Part shown: positions 17,770 through 26,315 of the stretch, piece by piece | Position numbering within the stretch: position 1 is the stretch's first letter | How the letters are laid out: every line of letters begins with the position of its first letter | NCBI GenBank assembly: GCA_050303615.1 | Contig: JBNLCC010000157.1 | Location: 18,280-82,279 of the forward strand | DNA from: CAZDXJ01 sp050303615 | GTDB taxonomy: Bacteria; Pseudomonadota; Gammaproteobacteria; Methylococcales; Methylomonadaceae | Reading direction: 5' to 3' | Length of the DNA: 64,000 nt | The notes under the pieces: model-generated | Databases searched by the model: none | Told to the model about the DNA's origin: nothing | The model's input: only the letters and a program-made list of their open reading frames with translations | Made by a program: the position numbers and the translations under genes

Positions 17770-18420
17770 TTATTTTGGAGGGACAACTGGGTCCTCGGTA
17801 TCCTCGATCAAAATCAAATCAACAAAGGGCGGTTTGCCTGAGGCATCGACAATTCCTTGGAGTGTCGCGACGCCCGGCGGCACTACCCGGCATTCCGATT
17901 TGGCGAGCCCGGTGACGGTGCGCTGCTCAAAGGGCTCGGTGGTGCTTTTATGGAATACGCCAAGCACGTTTTTTACCCAGCTGTAGATCCCCGCAGACGG
18001 TTCCACGGAAATCGTTTCAATTTCCTTAAAGATAAGCACCTGCACTTTGCCCGCCGGCGGCACAGGGAATCCCCCCCGCCACAGGGTGGCGCAGACATTG
18101 ATTTCATCCAAGTCTAGTGGGGACATCTGTAAACCCGGGGCAAGGGCAATGGCGTTTTCGTTGCCGTCCAGGAAGTACAGGACTGCTTGCATGTTTTGAT
18201 CGGTTTGGTTGACCAACATTAGCGTGGTTACCTGCTGCCAACGGGTGGTGGAACGGTAGGCGTCCTTGCACTCGAAGGGGCAGGACAGCACCGAACTCGC
18301 TTCGCCGGAGGATTCCACAGGGGTCGTTTCCTCGCTAAAGGCGTAAGCGGTAGTTGCCGCTATTGCCAACGAAAGGCCGGCAAGCAGCGTGCCGAGCATT
18401 TTTATGATCTGGTTTTTCAT
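17770..18420 (-). CDS. Secreted protein of a local paralogous family, function unknown
   Basis: A 216-residue protein with a clear signal peptide (LAGLSLAIAATTAYA, cleavage near 27). The mature part carries the block FECKDAYRSTTRW, then MQAVLYFLDGNENAIAL, LDEINVCATLW, and YSWVKNVLGVFHKS...EPFEQRTV. The same block recurs in the C-terminal half of the gene at 18548-19705 and in the remnant at 17519-17725. Four conserved Cys suggest disulfide-stabilised folding in the periplasm or outside the cell. No known domain was recognised in the shared block. A ribosome site (AAGGAAAAT-type) precedes the start at 18420. Confidence 0.75.
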   Translation of the reverse strand: MKNQIIKMLGTLLAGLSLAIAATTAYAFSEETTPVESSGEASSVLSCPFECKDAYRSTTRWQQVTTLMLVNQTDQNMQAVLYFLDGNENAIALAPGLQMSPLDLDEINVCATLWRGGFPVPPAGKVQVLIFKEIETISVEPSAGIYSWVKNVLGVFHKSTTEPFEQRTVTGLAKSECRVVPPGVATLQGIVDASGKPPFVDLILIEDTEDPVVPPK

Positions 18421-18547
18421 GGTATTTTCCTTATCGCAATTAAATCGTTAAAGCTTAACGCTGGTCTGCCCTTTTTCCCTCTCCGCCCCCTAACGCCGGC
18501 GGTGGGAATTTAGGGCGGGACAACGCGTTGAAACCGGTTACCAGCCG

Positions 18548-19705
18548 CTATTCGAAAAGGAGATCTTCGGTCTCTTCAATCAAAATCAGCGGTACTCACG
18601 GCGGATCGGCGGAATTGACCAGGGATAACACTCCGGCGCGCGTGGTCACCGGCGGCGGCGCGACGCGGCAATCGGACTTGGCGATATCCCGGACGGTGCG
18701 GCCTTCGAACGGCTCGCTGAGCGATCGATGGAAAACGCCCAGTACGTTTTTGATATAGCTGTAGACGCCGTAATCGTCCAACGCGTTCTCGAAATCGGAG
18801 ACTAGCACTTCCACCACGCCGGCTTGCGGAACAACGATGCCGGCCTGCTCCAAGGTGGCGCAGACGTTGACTTCATCCAGGTCCTGTTCGGACAGGTAAG
18901 TCAAACCGGTGGCAATGATGTCTTCGTTGTCGTTGAGAAATACCAACTGTGCGTACATGCTGCGGTCCGGACTTTCATTGCCCAGTCCCAGTGTGGTGAC
19001 CAACCGCCATCTGGTCGTGGAGCGGTAAGCGTCCTTACATTCGAAAGGACTGGACAATACCGAACTGCGTTCGCCCAGGGACACGATGGCCGTGTTATCG
19101 ACTTTTAAAGTCCAGTATTTGAAAATGCCCTCAAATTCTATCCTGGAATCGCCGATACACAATTGCCAATTGCCGATGGCCGGTTCGCCGTCGAATTGGT
19201 AGAGATCGCTGCCTGGCTCGCCGGAATTGGCGGTATCCGGATTGGGCAAATAATCGCAAATTGAATCACTAAAGCAGATAATTCCAACGTCGCCCAACGT
19301 GCTGCCCATTAGCTCGGCATCATTGAACGAAGAAGCGATAAACGTGATAGGGAAGTTATCGACCAGGAGGTTACGGTCGCCGTCCACGGAGCCCGGCACT
19401 CCCGGACGGGCGAACAGGGTCAGCACTGTCCCCGAAGGACTGGTCAATTTGGCGGTCAGGCCCAGGCCGCCGACCCAGAAGTGGAGGATGCCGAGCTTGA
19501 CTTCCACCGCGCCTTTGACGGTATCGCTGCCGTCCTGCACAATGGTGACGGTATCGCAAGCCATGCCGGTGGTGCCGTCTCCCGGCGTATAGCCGTTAAC
19601 GGGGATGGCCTTATTCGGATTGGAAGTCAATGTTTCCACATCGGCCCATGCCGGCGCCGAGGATAACAACAGCAAAGCACAGGGGACTGCTAATCATTCG
19701 ATCAT
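18548..19705 (-). pseudogene. Secreted P/Homo B-domain protein fused to the paralogous block, with two in-frame TGA codons
   Basis: The natural start appears to be ATG 19705, preceded by AAGGAGAAAAGTC, but codon 4 is TGA (19694-19696). The signal peptide continues in frame afterwards (LAVPCALLLLSSAPAWA). A TTG at 19675 could still start a shorter protein. Residues about 40-200 form a P/Homo B (proprotein convertase P-domain) beta-sandwich: KLTSPSGTVLTLFARPG, FNDAE and GNWQLCIGDS...YWTLKV, without any protease domain. The second half is the paralogous block FECKDAYRSTTRW...NVCATLEQAG...NVLGVFHRS. The frame stops at TGA 18596, yet the next codons VPLILIEETED match VDLILIEDTED of the intact paralogue, ending at TAG 18548. 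Confidence 0.68.
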
Positions 19706-20167
19706 GACTTTTCTCCTTGTATAGGTGATGAAAGTGTACCGCTATGCAACAGCGCCGGTGAAAAGAAAGAGTCAGCAGGTTTTTGCTTAGATAGATTTAT
19801 CTTGCGCCGCCATTGCAGCAATAGCCACTATAAACGAGTGTAAGTCAATAGTGAATATTGTCAATACGGCGGTGCGACCGGCCGGCGCATCCGCACGCCG
19901 AGTTGCTTGATAGTTAATCATTTGATTAAATTGGCTTTACTGGAGGAGAAAAAGCTGGTATACGGTTGTCGCCTTAACCTGACGGATTTTATGGAAAAGG
20001 GTTTTTTCGTTTTTGTGAGTAAATTCACATATTCAGGCTATCGGCAATTACGATTGACGGTAAACTACGGCCACAGCTTGCAGCTTTTGCTTGGAATCCC
20101 CTTTGCAAGACATGGTCGGAACAGACCAAATTCCGGTTAAGGATTCTGTAAATTTGAAAAGGTTGAG
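19706..20167. other. Intergenic stretch without recognisable gene
   Basis: A short plus-strand frame (19907-20140) shows no family resemblance and no good ribosome site. No RNA gene or repeat was recognised. It separates the secreted-paralogue region from the hydrogenase operon. Confidence 0.5.
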
Positions 20168-20449
20168 ATGACATATATGTCAAACGTTTCGCGTCGGTTG
20201 TTTTTCAAATTGATGACCTTTCCCGGCTTGTTATTTACCGGGGTTATGGCTAAAGCGGTTAAACAAAACTCGGGTTGCCGGATCTGCTTGGACTGGAAGC
20301 GTATCCCGATATTTCTGATACCGCCCGATCAAACACCGGCCGCAGTGGAACGTGGGGTGGCAAAGAAAATGGCCGCTAAAGCGTCAGCCAATACCGTGTA
20401 TGACCGAAAGCTGGCCGATGGCTGCTTGTGGCTGACCCGGCAGGCATAA
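20168..20449 (+). CDS. Small protein with Tat-type signal, function unknown (may be a remnant)
   Basis: A 93-residue frame starting MTYMSNVSRRLFFK. SRRLFFK fits the twin-arginine consensus and is followed by a hydrophobic stretch (LMTFPGLLFTGVMAKA), so export by Tat is plausible. The rest has no recognised domain and a composition that could be the start of a decayed longer protein. It lies about 440 bp upstream of hoxF on the same strand. The start could be 20168 or the ATG at 20177. Confidence 0.35.
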   Translation: MTYMSNVSRRLFFKLMTFPGLLFTGVMAKAVKQNSGCRICLDWKRIPIFLIPPDQTPAAVERGVAKKMAAKASANTVYDRKLADGCLWLTRQA

Positions 20450-20891
20450 CGCAGAGAATATAATGGCTTTAGCGGCGCACCCGAAGGGATTCAGCGGGAG
20501 AAGATTGTACGGCTTGCTTGCAAAATGCCGGATTCAACGGCAATTTATGGATTCTTCATGATGACTCGCCATGACGCGTTTTACTATTCCGATTACATTA
20601 TTGCGGCACAGATTGAAACTGATTGCCGTTCGCATCGATGGAGAAATCAGTTCATCGTCGATGCCGGCGTATTACCGGGCAGTGCCGGCGGCGAGGCGCC
20701 GTTGTTGACCGTTGGGGCGCTGGCGATACGGACCGCCCGGTATATCCGGGATTTGGCGGCAAAAAAAAGAATTGCTTTGATGCCGGCTGGTCTAGCGATG
20801 TTTTTATTGGTAGGGCAACTGATTATTTCATATTTGTGTGGTATAAAAGCAGCAAGCATACTTCATTTGACGATTGGTGGGTGCCGGAAAA
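20450..20891. other. Region upstream of the hydrogenase operon without a confident gene
   Basis: A frame from 20525 runs through this stretch into hoxF, but its last part is hoxF out of frame and its first part resembles nothing known. No repeat or RNA gene is apparent. The right end contains the likely promoter of the hox operon. Confidence 0.45.
20839..20854 (+). promoter_or_regulatory. Possible sigma-54 (-24/-12) element before hoxF
   Basis: The sequence TGGTATAAAAGCAGCA has the required GG-N10-GC spacing, 38 bases before the hoxF ATG. Agreement outside the GG and GC pairs is weak (consensus TGGCAC-N5-TTGCA). Soluble hydrogenase operons in Ralstonia are sigma-54 dependent, which makes it worth noting. 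A chance match is quite possible. Confidence 0.25.
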
Positions 20892-22670
20892 ATGAAAACC
20901 TTTATTGCCAATTTGGTTCAAGAGAATCAAGCCGACGCGACCAGGCTGCTGCAAATATTGAGGGCGGTGCAGAACGAATATCACTATGTGCCGGCCGAGG
21001 CCATTGAATTGATCGCCCGCTTGCTAAATATGCCGCGTATCCGCGTTACCGGCGCGGTTGAATTCTACAGTTTCCTGCATCTGCAGCCCCAGGGCGCCTA
21101 TGAACTGCTGATCAGCGATTCCGTCACCGATCACATGCTGGGCAAGTCCGGCATAATCGACAAACTGAGCGAAAAACTGCAGGTCAACGTTGGCCAGGTT
21201 AGAGCCGATGGCCTGGTCAGCCTGCATAATACCGCCTGTACCGGCATGTGTGACCAGGGGCCGGCCGGGCTGGTCAACGGTTATGCCTTGACGTGCTTGA
21301 ATGAACCAAAAATTGACCGGATAGCGCAATTGATCGAGCAACGATTGCCGCTTGTGCAGTGGCCGGATCACTTGTTTCATGTCGAAGATAATATACGCAA
21401 CCCCGGCTTATTGTTAAGCAGCCGAATCGAACCGGGGGCATGTCTTAAGGCTGCTTTTGCCAGGGGATTGGCTGCAACACTGGACGAAATCGATCAATCC
21501 GGATTGCGCGGACGCGGCGGGGCCGGGTTCAATACCGCGATGAAATGGCGTTTTTGCCGGCAGGAAGGGCAAACTGAACGCTATGTGGTGTGCAATGCCG
21601 ACGAAGGTGAACCCGGCACCTTCAAAGACCGGGTGTTGTTGAACAGTTATGCCGATCAGGTCATCGAAGGCATGACCTTGTGTGCGGCCATCGTAGGGGC
21701 AAAACAGGGATTCATTTATTTACGCGGTGAATATTTGCACCTCTTTGAAAAATTACAAAATATATTGCAGCAGCGCCGGCAACAAGGCTTGTTGGGCCGG
21801 GCCATACTGCAGCAGAATTTTGACTTTGACATTGAAATCCGGTTGGGAGCGGGTGCCTATATTTGCGGCGAAGAATCGGCGCTGATCGAATCGCTGGAAG
21901 GCAAACCGGGCATTCCGCGCAATCGGCCCCCTTATCCGGTCAGCGAAGGCTATTTGGGCAAACCGACAGTGGTCAATAACGTGGAGACCTTTGCCGCCGC
22001 CGCCAAAATTGCTGTCGCCGGCGGAGATTGGTTTGCCGCCTGCGGTACGCAGCAATCAAAGGGCAGCAAAATTCTCAGCATTAGCGGCGACTGCGCCAAA
22101 CCGGGCATCTATGAATATGCGTTCGGGACCGAAATCCGGACCGTGTTGCAGGATTGTGGCGCGGCCGATGTGTTGGGCGTGCAAATTGGCGGTCCTTCCG
22201 GCAGTTTTATTGCGCCGCCGGAATTCGGGCGCAAGCTGGGTTTTGAGGATCTGGCCACCGGCGGTTCTTTTATCATTTTCAACAACAGCCGCTCCATCGT
22301 GGAAATCGTCCGCAATTTCACCCATTTTTTTGCCGATGAAAGTTGCGGCTTTTGTACGCCGTGCCGGGTCGGCACCGCTTTGCTGAAACAACAACTGGAC
22401 AAGCTTTATAACGGCCATAGCTCGGCAGGAGACTTGGTCGAACTGGAAAAGCTAAGCCGCCTGGTTAAGGCAACCAGTCATTGCGGTCTGGGACAAACCG
22501 CCGCCAATCCGGTATTGACCACGCTGCAACGCTTTCCGGAATATTATCAATCGCTGTTGCAGGAGATCAGTTTCGAGCCCGGTTTCGATCTGGATGCCGC
22601 TCTAGGGGCCGCCCGGGAATTGACCCGACGCGACGATAAAGGCGCCCATTTAACGCAGACGGGGGAATGA
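20892..22670 (+). CDS. hoxF: NAD-reducing [NiFe] hydrogenase, diaphorase subunit HoxF (HoxE-like domain fused)
   Basis: A 592-residue flavoprotein from the ATG at 20892; a start at 20874 is possible. Residues ~1-150 form a HoxE/NuoE-like thioredoxin-fold domain. It retains only the NTACTGMCDQGPAG cysteine pair, and the usual first Cys pair is not visible. Residues ~180-570 form the NuoF-like part: NADH-binding GRGGAGFNTAMKW, FMN-binding NADEGEPGTFKDR, GAGAYICGEESALIESLEG, and a [4Fe-4S] motif SCGFCTPCR with a distal Cys in SHCGLGQTA. The length and fusion match Ralstonia HoxF (about 600 residues). It transfers electrons between NAD(H) and the iron-sulfur chain and is the first gene of hoxFUY-X-HW. 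Confidence 0.93.
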   Translation: MKTFIANLVQENQADATRLLQILRAVQNEYHYVPAEAIELIARLLNMPRIRVTGAVEFYSFLHLQPQGAYELLISDSVTDHMLGKSGIIDKLSEKLQVNVGQVRADGLVSLHNTACTGMCDQGPAGLVNGYALTCLNEPKIDRIAQLIEQRLPLVQWPDHLFHVEDNIRNPGLLLSSRIEPGACLKAAFARGLAATLDEIDQSGLRGRGGAGFNTAMKWRFCRQEGQTERYVVCNADEGEPGTFKDRVLLNSYADQVIEGMTLCAAIVGAKQGFIYLRGEYLHLFEKLQNILQQRRQQGLLGRAILQQNFDFDIEIRLGAGAYICGEESALIESLEGKPGIPRNRPPYPVSEGYLGKPTVVNNVETFAAAAKIAVAGGDWFAACGTQQSKGSKILSISGDCAKPGIYEYAFGTEIRTVLQDCGAADVLGVQIGGPSGSFIAPPEFGRKLGFEDLATGGSFIIFNNSRSIVEIVRNFTHFFADESCGFCTPCRVGTALLKQQLDKLYNGHSSAGDLVELEKLSRLVKATSHCGLGQTAANPVLTTLQRFPEYYQSLLQEISFEPGFDLDAALGAARELTRRDDKGAHLTQTGE

Positions 22671-22671
22671 C

Positions 22672-23391
22672 GTGAGCAAAACCATTAACATCGACGGCTT
22701 GGAAATTCCGTTTACCGAGGGGCAGACCATTATCGAGGCGGCTGCCGCGGCCGGTGTGTACATCCCCCATTTGTGCCATGATCCGCAATTAAGCCCGCAC
22801 GGCAGTTGTAAACTGTGCACGGTTTCCGTCAACGGCCGCAATTGTTCCGCATGCACTTTTCCCGCGGCCGAGGGCCAGCAGGTGCTCAATAACACCGAAG
22901 AGCTGAATGACGCACGGAAAATGATTACCCGCATGTTGTTCGTGGAAGGTAATCACTTTTGCCCCTGCTGCGAGAAAAGCGGCAATTGCCGGTTGCAGGC
23001 GGTGGCCTATTACCTGAACATGCTGGATAACCACTTCCCGCAGTTTTTTCCCCAGCGGGAATTGGACGCCAGCCATCCGGATATCGTTATCGACCATGAC
23101 CGTTGTATTTTTTGTACCCTGTGTGTACGAGCCTCGGAACAATTGGACGGCAAGCAGGTATTCGCGGTTTCCGGGCGGGGCATAAATAAACGGCTCATTG
23201 TCAATTCAACGTCGGGCAAGTTGCAGGATAGCGATATTGATGTTAATGATGAAGCGGCGCATATTTGTCCGACAGGCGCCATTCTGATCAGGCATACCGC
23301 CTATCAAGTACCGATCGGTGAACGAATTTACGATAACCAGGGGATTGATAAAGTCACTTTGGAGCAGGAGGGTGCTCCGCGTGGCAGATAA
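22672..23391 (+). CDS. hoxU: NAD-reducing hydrogenase, iron-sulfur subunit HoxU
   Basis: A 239-residue subunit equivalent to the N-terminal part of NuoG. It begins with GTG right after the hoxF stop and after a GGGGGAA ribosome site. N-terminal [2Fe-2S] ligands lie in CHDPQLSPHGSCKLC and a later Cys. HFCPCCEKSGNC supplies the His/Cys [4Fe-4S] site, and a ferredoxin-like pair (DRCIFCTLC and HICPTGAI) the other clusters. It links HoxF to the small hydrogenase subunit in the cytoplasmic complex. Confidence 0.93.
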   Translation: MSKTINIDGLEIPFTEGQTIIEAAAAAGVYIPHLCHDPQLSPHGSCKLCTVSVNGRNCSACTFPAAEGQQVLNNTEELNDARKMITRMLFVEGNHFCPCCEKSGNCRLQAVAYYLNMLDNHFPQFFPQRELDASHPDIVIDHDRCIFCTLCVRASEQLDGKQVFAVSGRGINKRLIVNSTSGKLQDSDIDVNDEAAHICPTGAILIRHTAYQVPIGERIYDNQGIDKVTLEQEGAPRGR

Positions 23392-23920
23392 AATCCGCAT
23401 AGCGACCACGTCGCTGGCCGGTTGTTTCGGTTGTCATATGTCGCTGCTCGACATTGATGAGCGCATCCTGGAACTAGCGGAGGCTGTGGAATTTAATCGG
23501 TCGCCGATTACCGATATCAAACAATGCACTGCCAGCGACATCGGGCTGATTGAAGGCGGTGTCTGCAATGCAGAGAATGTCCATATTCTGAGGGAATTTC
23601 GCAAAAACTGCCGGATTTTGGTGGCGGTTGGCGCCTGCGCCATTAACGGCGGTTTGCCGGCAATGCGCAATTTTGTGCCGCTGCAGGATTGTCTGCGCGA
23701 AGCCTATGTCGACGGTATCGGTGTGGAGCAGCCGCAGATTCCCGATGACCCGGAACTGCCGCTGCTGTTGGATAAAGTGCACCCCATCCACGAATTGGTT
23801 AAGGTGGATTATTTCTTGCCCGGTTGTCCGCCTGCCGCCGATGTGTTCTGGGAATTTTTGACTGATTTGCTGGCCGGCCGGGAATTTGCGCTGCCTTACC
23901 GGCTGGTGCATTATGATTAG
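23381..23920 (+). CDS. hoxY: NAD-reducing hydrogenase, small subunit HoxY
   Basis: A 179-residue small subunit carrying the proximal [4Fe-4S] cluster. The first Cys pair is in LAGCFGCHMSLLD, the third in GACAINGGLP, the fourth in FLPGCPPAAD. The start chosen is GTG 23381, eleven bases inside hoxU, because GGAGCAGGAGGG lies just upstream and the product then starts VADKIRIATTSLAG as in relatives. The ATG at 23318 would add 21 residues that are hoxU out of frame. The subunit has no signal peptide, consistent with a cytoplasmic enzyme. Confidence 0.92.
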   Translation: MADKIRIATTSLAGCFGCHMSLLDIDERILELAEAVEFNRSPITDIKQCTASDIGLIEGGVCNAENVHILREFRKNCRILVAVGACAINGGLPAMRNFVPLQDCLREAYVDGIGVEQPQIPDDPELPLLLDKVHPIHELVKVDYFLPGCPPAADVFWEFLTDLLAGREFALPYRLVHYD

Positions 23921-24047
23921 TGAGTGGATTTGCATTGGTTTCGATGCCTGGGAAATGTTATAAAGCCGGATAGTCTGCGATTAAGTTGCGTGTGCCGGCG
24001 AGTTATTTTATTGTGCCGGTGCTGTTATGTAGTAGAGAGGTGCAATT

Positions 24048-24785
24048 ATGACTGACAAAACAGACTGGAAGGGACTGTCCGCAACGTTGCCGGGTGTCGG
24101 AGCTGCATTGTTGCCGCAGCTTTCCTGCCCGGCCTGTTGGCCCGCTTACACCGCTTTGCTCAGTTCCCTGGGGGTGGGTTTTATCAATTATTCACCGTGG
24201 TTGTTGCCGGGAACCCTGGCGCTGTTGATGTTGGCGGTGATCATGCTTTTTGTGCAGGCGCGAAAGCAAGGCGCTTATGTAACCTTTTTCGTCGGTTTTG
24301 CCGCAGCAGTGTTGATCGGGGTAGGTAAATTCGTATTGGCGGCGGATTTGGCCGTTTACTCGGGGGCTGTACTGTTATTTCTTGTATCACTGTATAACGC
24401 CTGGCCGAAAAAAAACGGCCAAGCTAATTCCTGTTCAACATGTGAAGCGGACAATGCCGAACCGCAGCGATTTGTCGATCACGACGAAATCGATCGATTG
24501 AATGAGACGTTAATCGATTCGTTGGTCCCAATTCATGGGAATACGGCATTAACCGCAACAAAAGCTGATCAACACCAGCCACAGCCGATTTTACAATCGG
24601 TTTTTACCTGCCCTGCATGCGGTTTTGCAAAGGAAGAGACCATGCCCACGGATTCCTGCCAATATTTTTATGAATGCAGCAAATGCCATAAATTGTTTAA
24701 ACCATTGCCTGGCGACTGCTGCGTGTTTTGCTCGTACGGCTCGGTACCTTGTCCGCCGGTCCAGTTGGCCAAGTGCGGCTGCTGA
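24048..24785 (+). CDS. MerC/MerT-like membrane protein with Cys-rich zinc-ribbon tail, inside the hox operon
   Basis: A 245-residue protein. The N-terminal ~125 residues contain four hydrophobic helices, the first with a metal-type CPAC motif (LSCPACWPAY), in the style of mercury-uptake MerC/MerT proteins. A polar linker leads to a cysteine-rich tail: CPACGF, then CSKCHKLFK, then GDCCVFCSYGSVPCPP. The last motif is a small domain often seen near mercury or heavy-metal genes. It stands between hoxY and hoxH with a good ribosome site (agagagg), so it is probably co-transcribed. It could handle a metal such as nickel or protect the enzyme, but this is speculation. Confidence 0.72.
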   Translation: MTDKTDWKGLSATLPGVGAALLPQLSCPACWPAYTALLSSLGVGFINYSPWLLPGTLALLMLAVIMLFVQARKQGAYVTFFVGFAAAVLIGVGKFVLAADLAVYSGAVLLFLVSLYNAWPKKNGQANSCSTCEADNAEPQRFVDHDEIDRLNETLIDSLVPIHGNTALTATKADQHQPQPILQSVFTCPACGFAKEETMPTDSCQYFYECSKCHKLFKPLPGDCCVFCSYGSVPCPPVQLAKCGC

Positions 24786-24806
24786 ATTAACCAGTGCGTA
24801 AATCCT

Positions 24807-26315
24807 ATGACCTACCAACATCTTGAATCAGCGGAAAATAAAGAGCGGCTAAAACGTGTCGCCATCGATCCGGTCAGCCGGGTGGAAGGGCACGGTAAGG
24901 TAACGCTATTGCTTGATGAGCACAACCAAGTTAAACAGGCACGCCTGCATATCGTGGAATTCCGTGGTTTTGAACGCTTCATACAAGGCAGGCCTTATTG
25001 GGAATTGCCGGTTTTGGTGCAGCGATTATGTGGAATTTGCCCGGTAAGCCATCACTTGGCGGCGGCAAAAGCGATCGATCAGTTGGTAGGCATAGACCCG
25101 GACAGCTTGCCGCCGACAGCCGATAAGCTGCGCCGATTACTGCATTTCGGGCAGGTGCTGCAGTCCCATGCGCTGCATTTTTTCCATCTTGCCAGTCCGG
25201 ATTTATTGTTCGGCTTTGACAGCGAGGTCGCCAAACGCAATGTGCTGGCGGTGCTGCAGCACTATCCGGACATCGGTCTGCAAGGCGTCAAAATGCGTAA
25301 GTACGGTCAGGAAGTGATCCGGACGATCACCGGCAAGCGCGTGCACGGCACCGCCGCGATACCCGGCGGTATGAATAAGGCACTGTCCCAGGCGGAGCGG
25401 GATTATTTATTACAGGACATCGATCAGGTCATTGCGTGGTCCGCGCAGGCGGTGCAATTGATCAAAACCATGTATTGCAGCCACCAGCCTTATTTTGATG
25501 AGTTCGCTACCGTGCCGGGCAATTTTATGAGTTTAACGGCGCAGCAAGGTGCCCTGGAACTGTATCACGGTGGCCTGCGCGCTAAAAACGCGCAAGCGGA
25601 AACAATTTTCGATCATGTCGATTATTGCCGCTATTTTGATTACCTCCATGAGCAGGTCAAATCCTGGACCTATATGAAGTTTCCCTACTTCGTGTCGCTT
25701 GGCGCCGCGCAAGGCTGGTACCGCGTCGGTCCGCTGGCCCGGGTCAATAATTGTGATTTCATCAATACTCCGCAAGCGGAAGCGGCGCGCCGGGATTTCA
25801 AAGCGCATGGCGACGGCGGCATGGTGCACAGCACCCTGGCTTATCACTGGGCGCGCATGATCGAGGCCCTGCATTGTGCCGAATCGATCCGGCAATTGCT
25901 GCTCGATGCGGAGATCACCGGCAGCGATTTGTCGGCACAGCGCGACAGGCGCTTTGAAGGAATCGGCGTTATTGAAGCGCCGCGGGGCACGTTGTTTCAT
26001 CATTATCAGGTCAATGAACAGGATATCGTTACGAAAGCCAATTTAATCGTATCCACCACCAGCAATAACACCGCGATGAATGAGTCGATCCGGCAGGTGG
26101 CGGCGGAATATTTATCCGGTAAAGAATTGACTGAGCCGCTGCTCAATCAGATCGAAGTGGCGATACGCGCATACGATCCCTGCTTGTCCTGCGCCACCCA
26201 CGCTTTGGGAAAAATGCCGTTGCAATTGGAACTGCGCGATGCGCAGGGCAGGCTGCTGGATCAGTTGCGTAAACAGGGCAACGGAGAAATTAATCGCCTG
26301 ATGGCGGATGATTAA
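24807..26315 (+). CDS. hoxH: NAD-reducing hydrogenase, large [NiFe] subunit HoxH
   Basis: A 502-residue catalytic subunit. The N-terminal nickel ligands are in RLCGICPVSHH (Cys75, Cys78) and the C-terminal ligands in DPCLSCATH (Cys459, Cys462, ending at His465). RVEGHGKV near residue 25 is conserved. The 37 residues after His465 form the extension removed by the maturation protease before the NiFe site closes. The gene overlaps hoxW by eight bases. Together with HoxFUY it forms a reversible H2:NAD+ oxidoreductase of group 3d type. Confidence 0.95.
   Translation: MTYQHLESAENKERLKRVAIDPVSRVEGHGKVTLLLDEHNQVKQARLHIVEFRGFERFIQGRPYWELPVLVQRLCGICPVSHHLAAAKAIDQLVGIDPDSLPPTADKLRRLLHFGQVLQSHALHFFHLASPDLLFGFDSEVAKRNVLAVLQHYPDIGLQGVKMRKYGQEVIRTITGKRVHGTAAIPGGMNKALSQAERDYLLQDIDQVIAWSAQAVQLIKTMYCSHQPYFDEFATVPGNFMSLTAQQGALELYHGGLRAKNAQAETIFDHVDYCRYFDYLHEQVKSWTYMKFPYFVSLGAAQGWYRVGPLARVNNCDFINTPQAEAARRDFKAHGDGGMVHSTLAYHWARMIEALHCAESIRQLLLDAEITGSDLSAQRDRRFEGIGVIEAPRGTLFHHYQVNEQDIVTKANLIVSTTSNNTAMNESIRQVAAEYLSGKELTEPLLNQIEVAIRAYDPCLSCATHALGKMPLQLELRDAQGRLLDQLRKQGNGEINRLMADD

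Noticed and set aside
19907..20140. 77-residue plus-strand frame
   Set aside because: No family resemblance, no ribosome site, composition like noncoding DNA.
20753..20776. Another sigma-54-like site upstream of hoxF
   Set aside because: The spacing between the GG and GC pairs is 14 or 17 bases instead of 10.
20525..21007. 160-residue frame before hoxF
   Set aside because: Its second half is hoxF read out of frame and its first half resembles nothing; no credible ribosome site.
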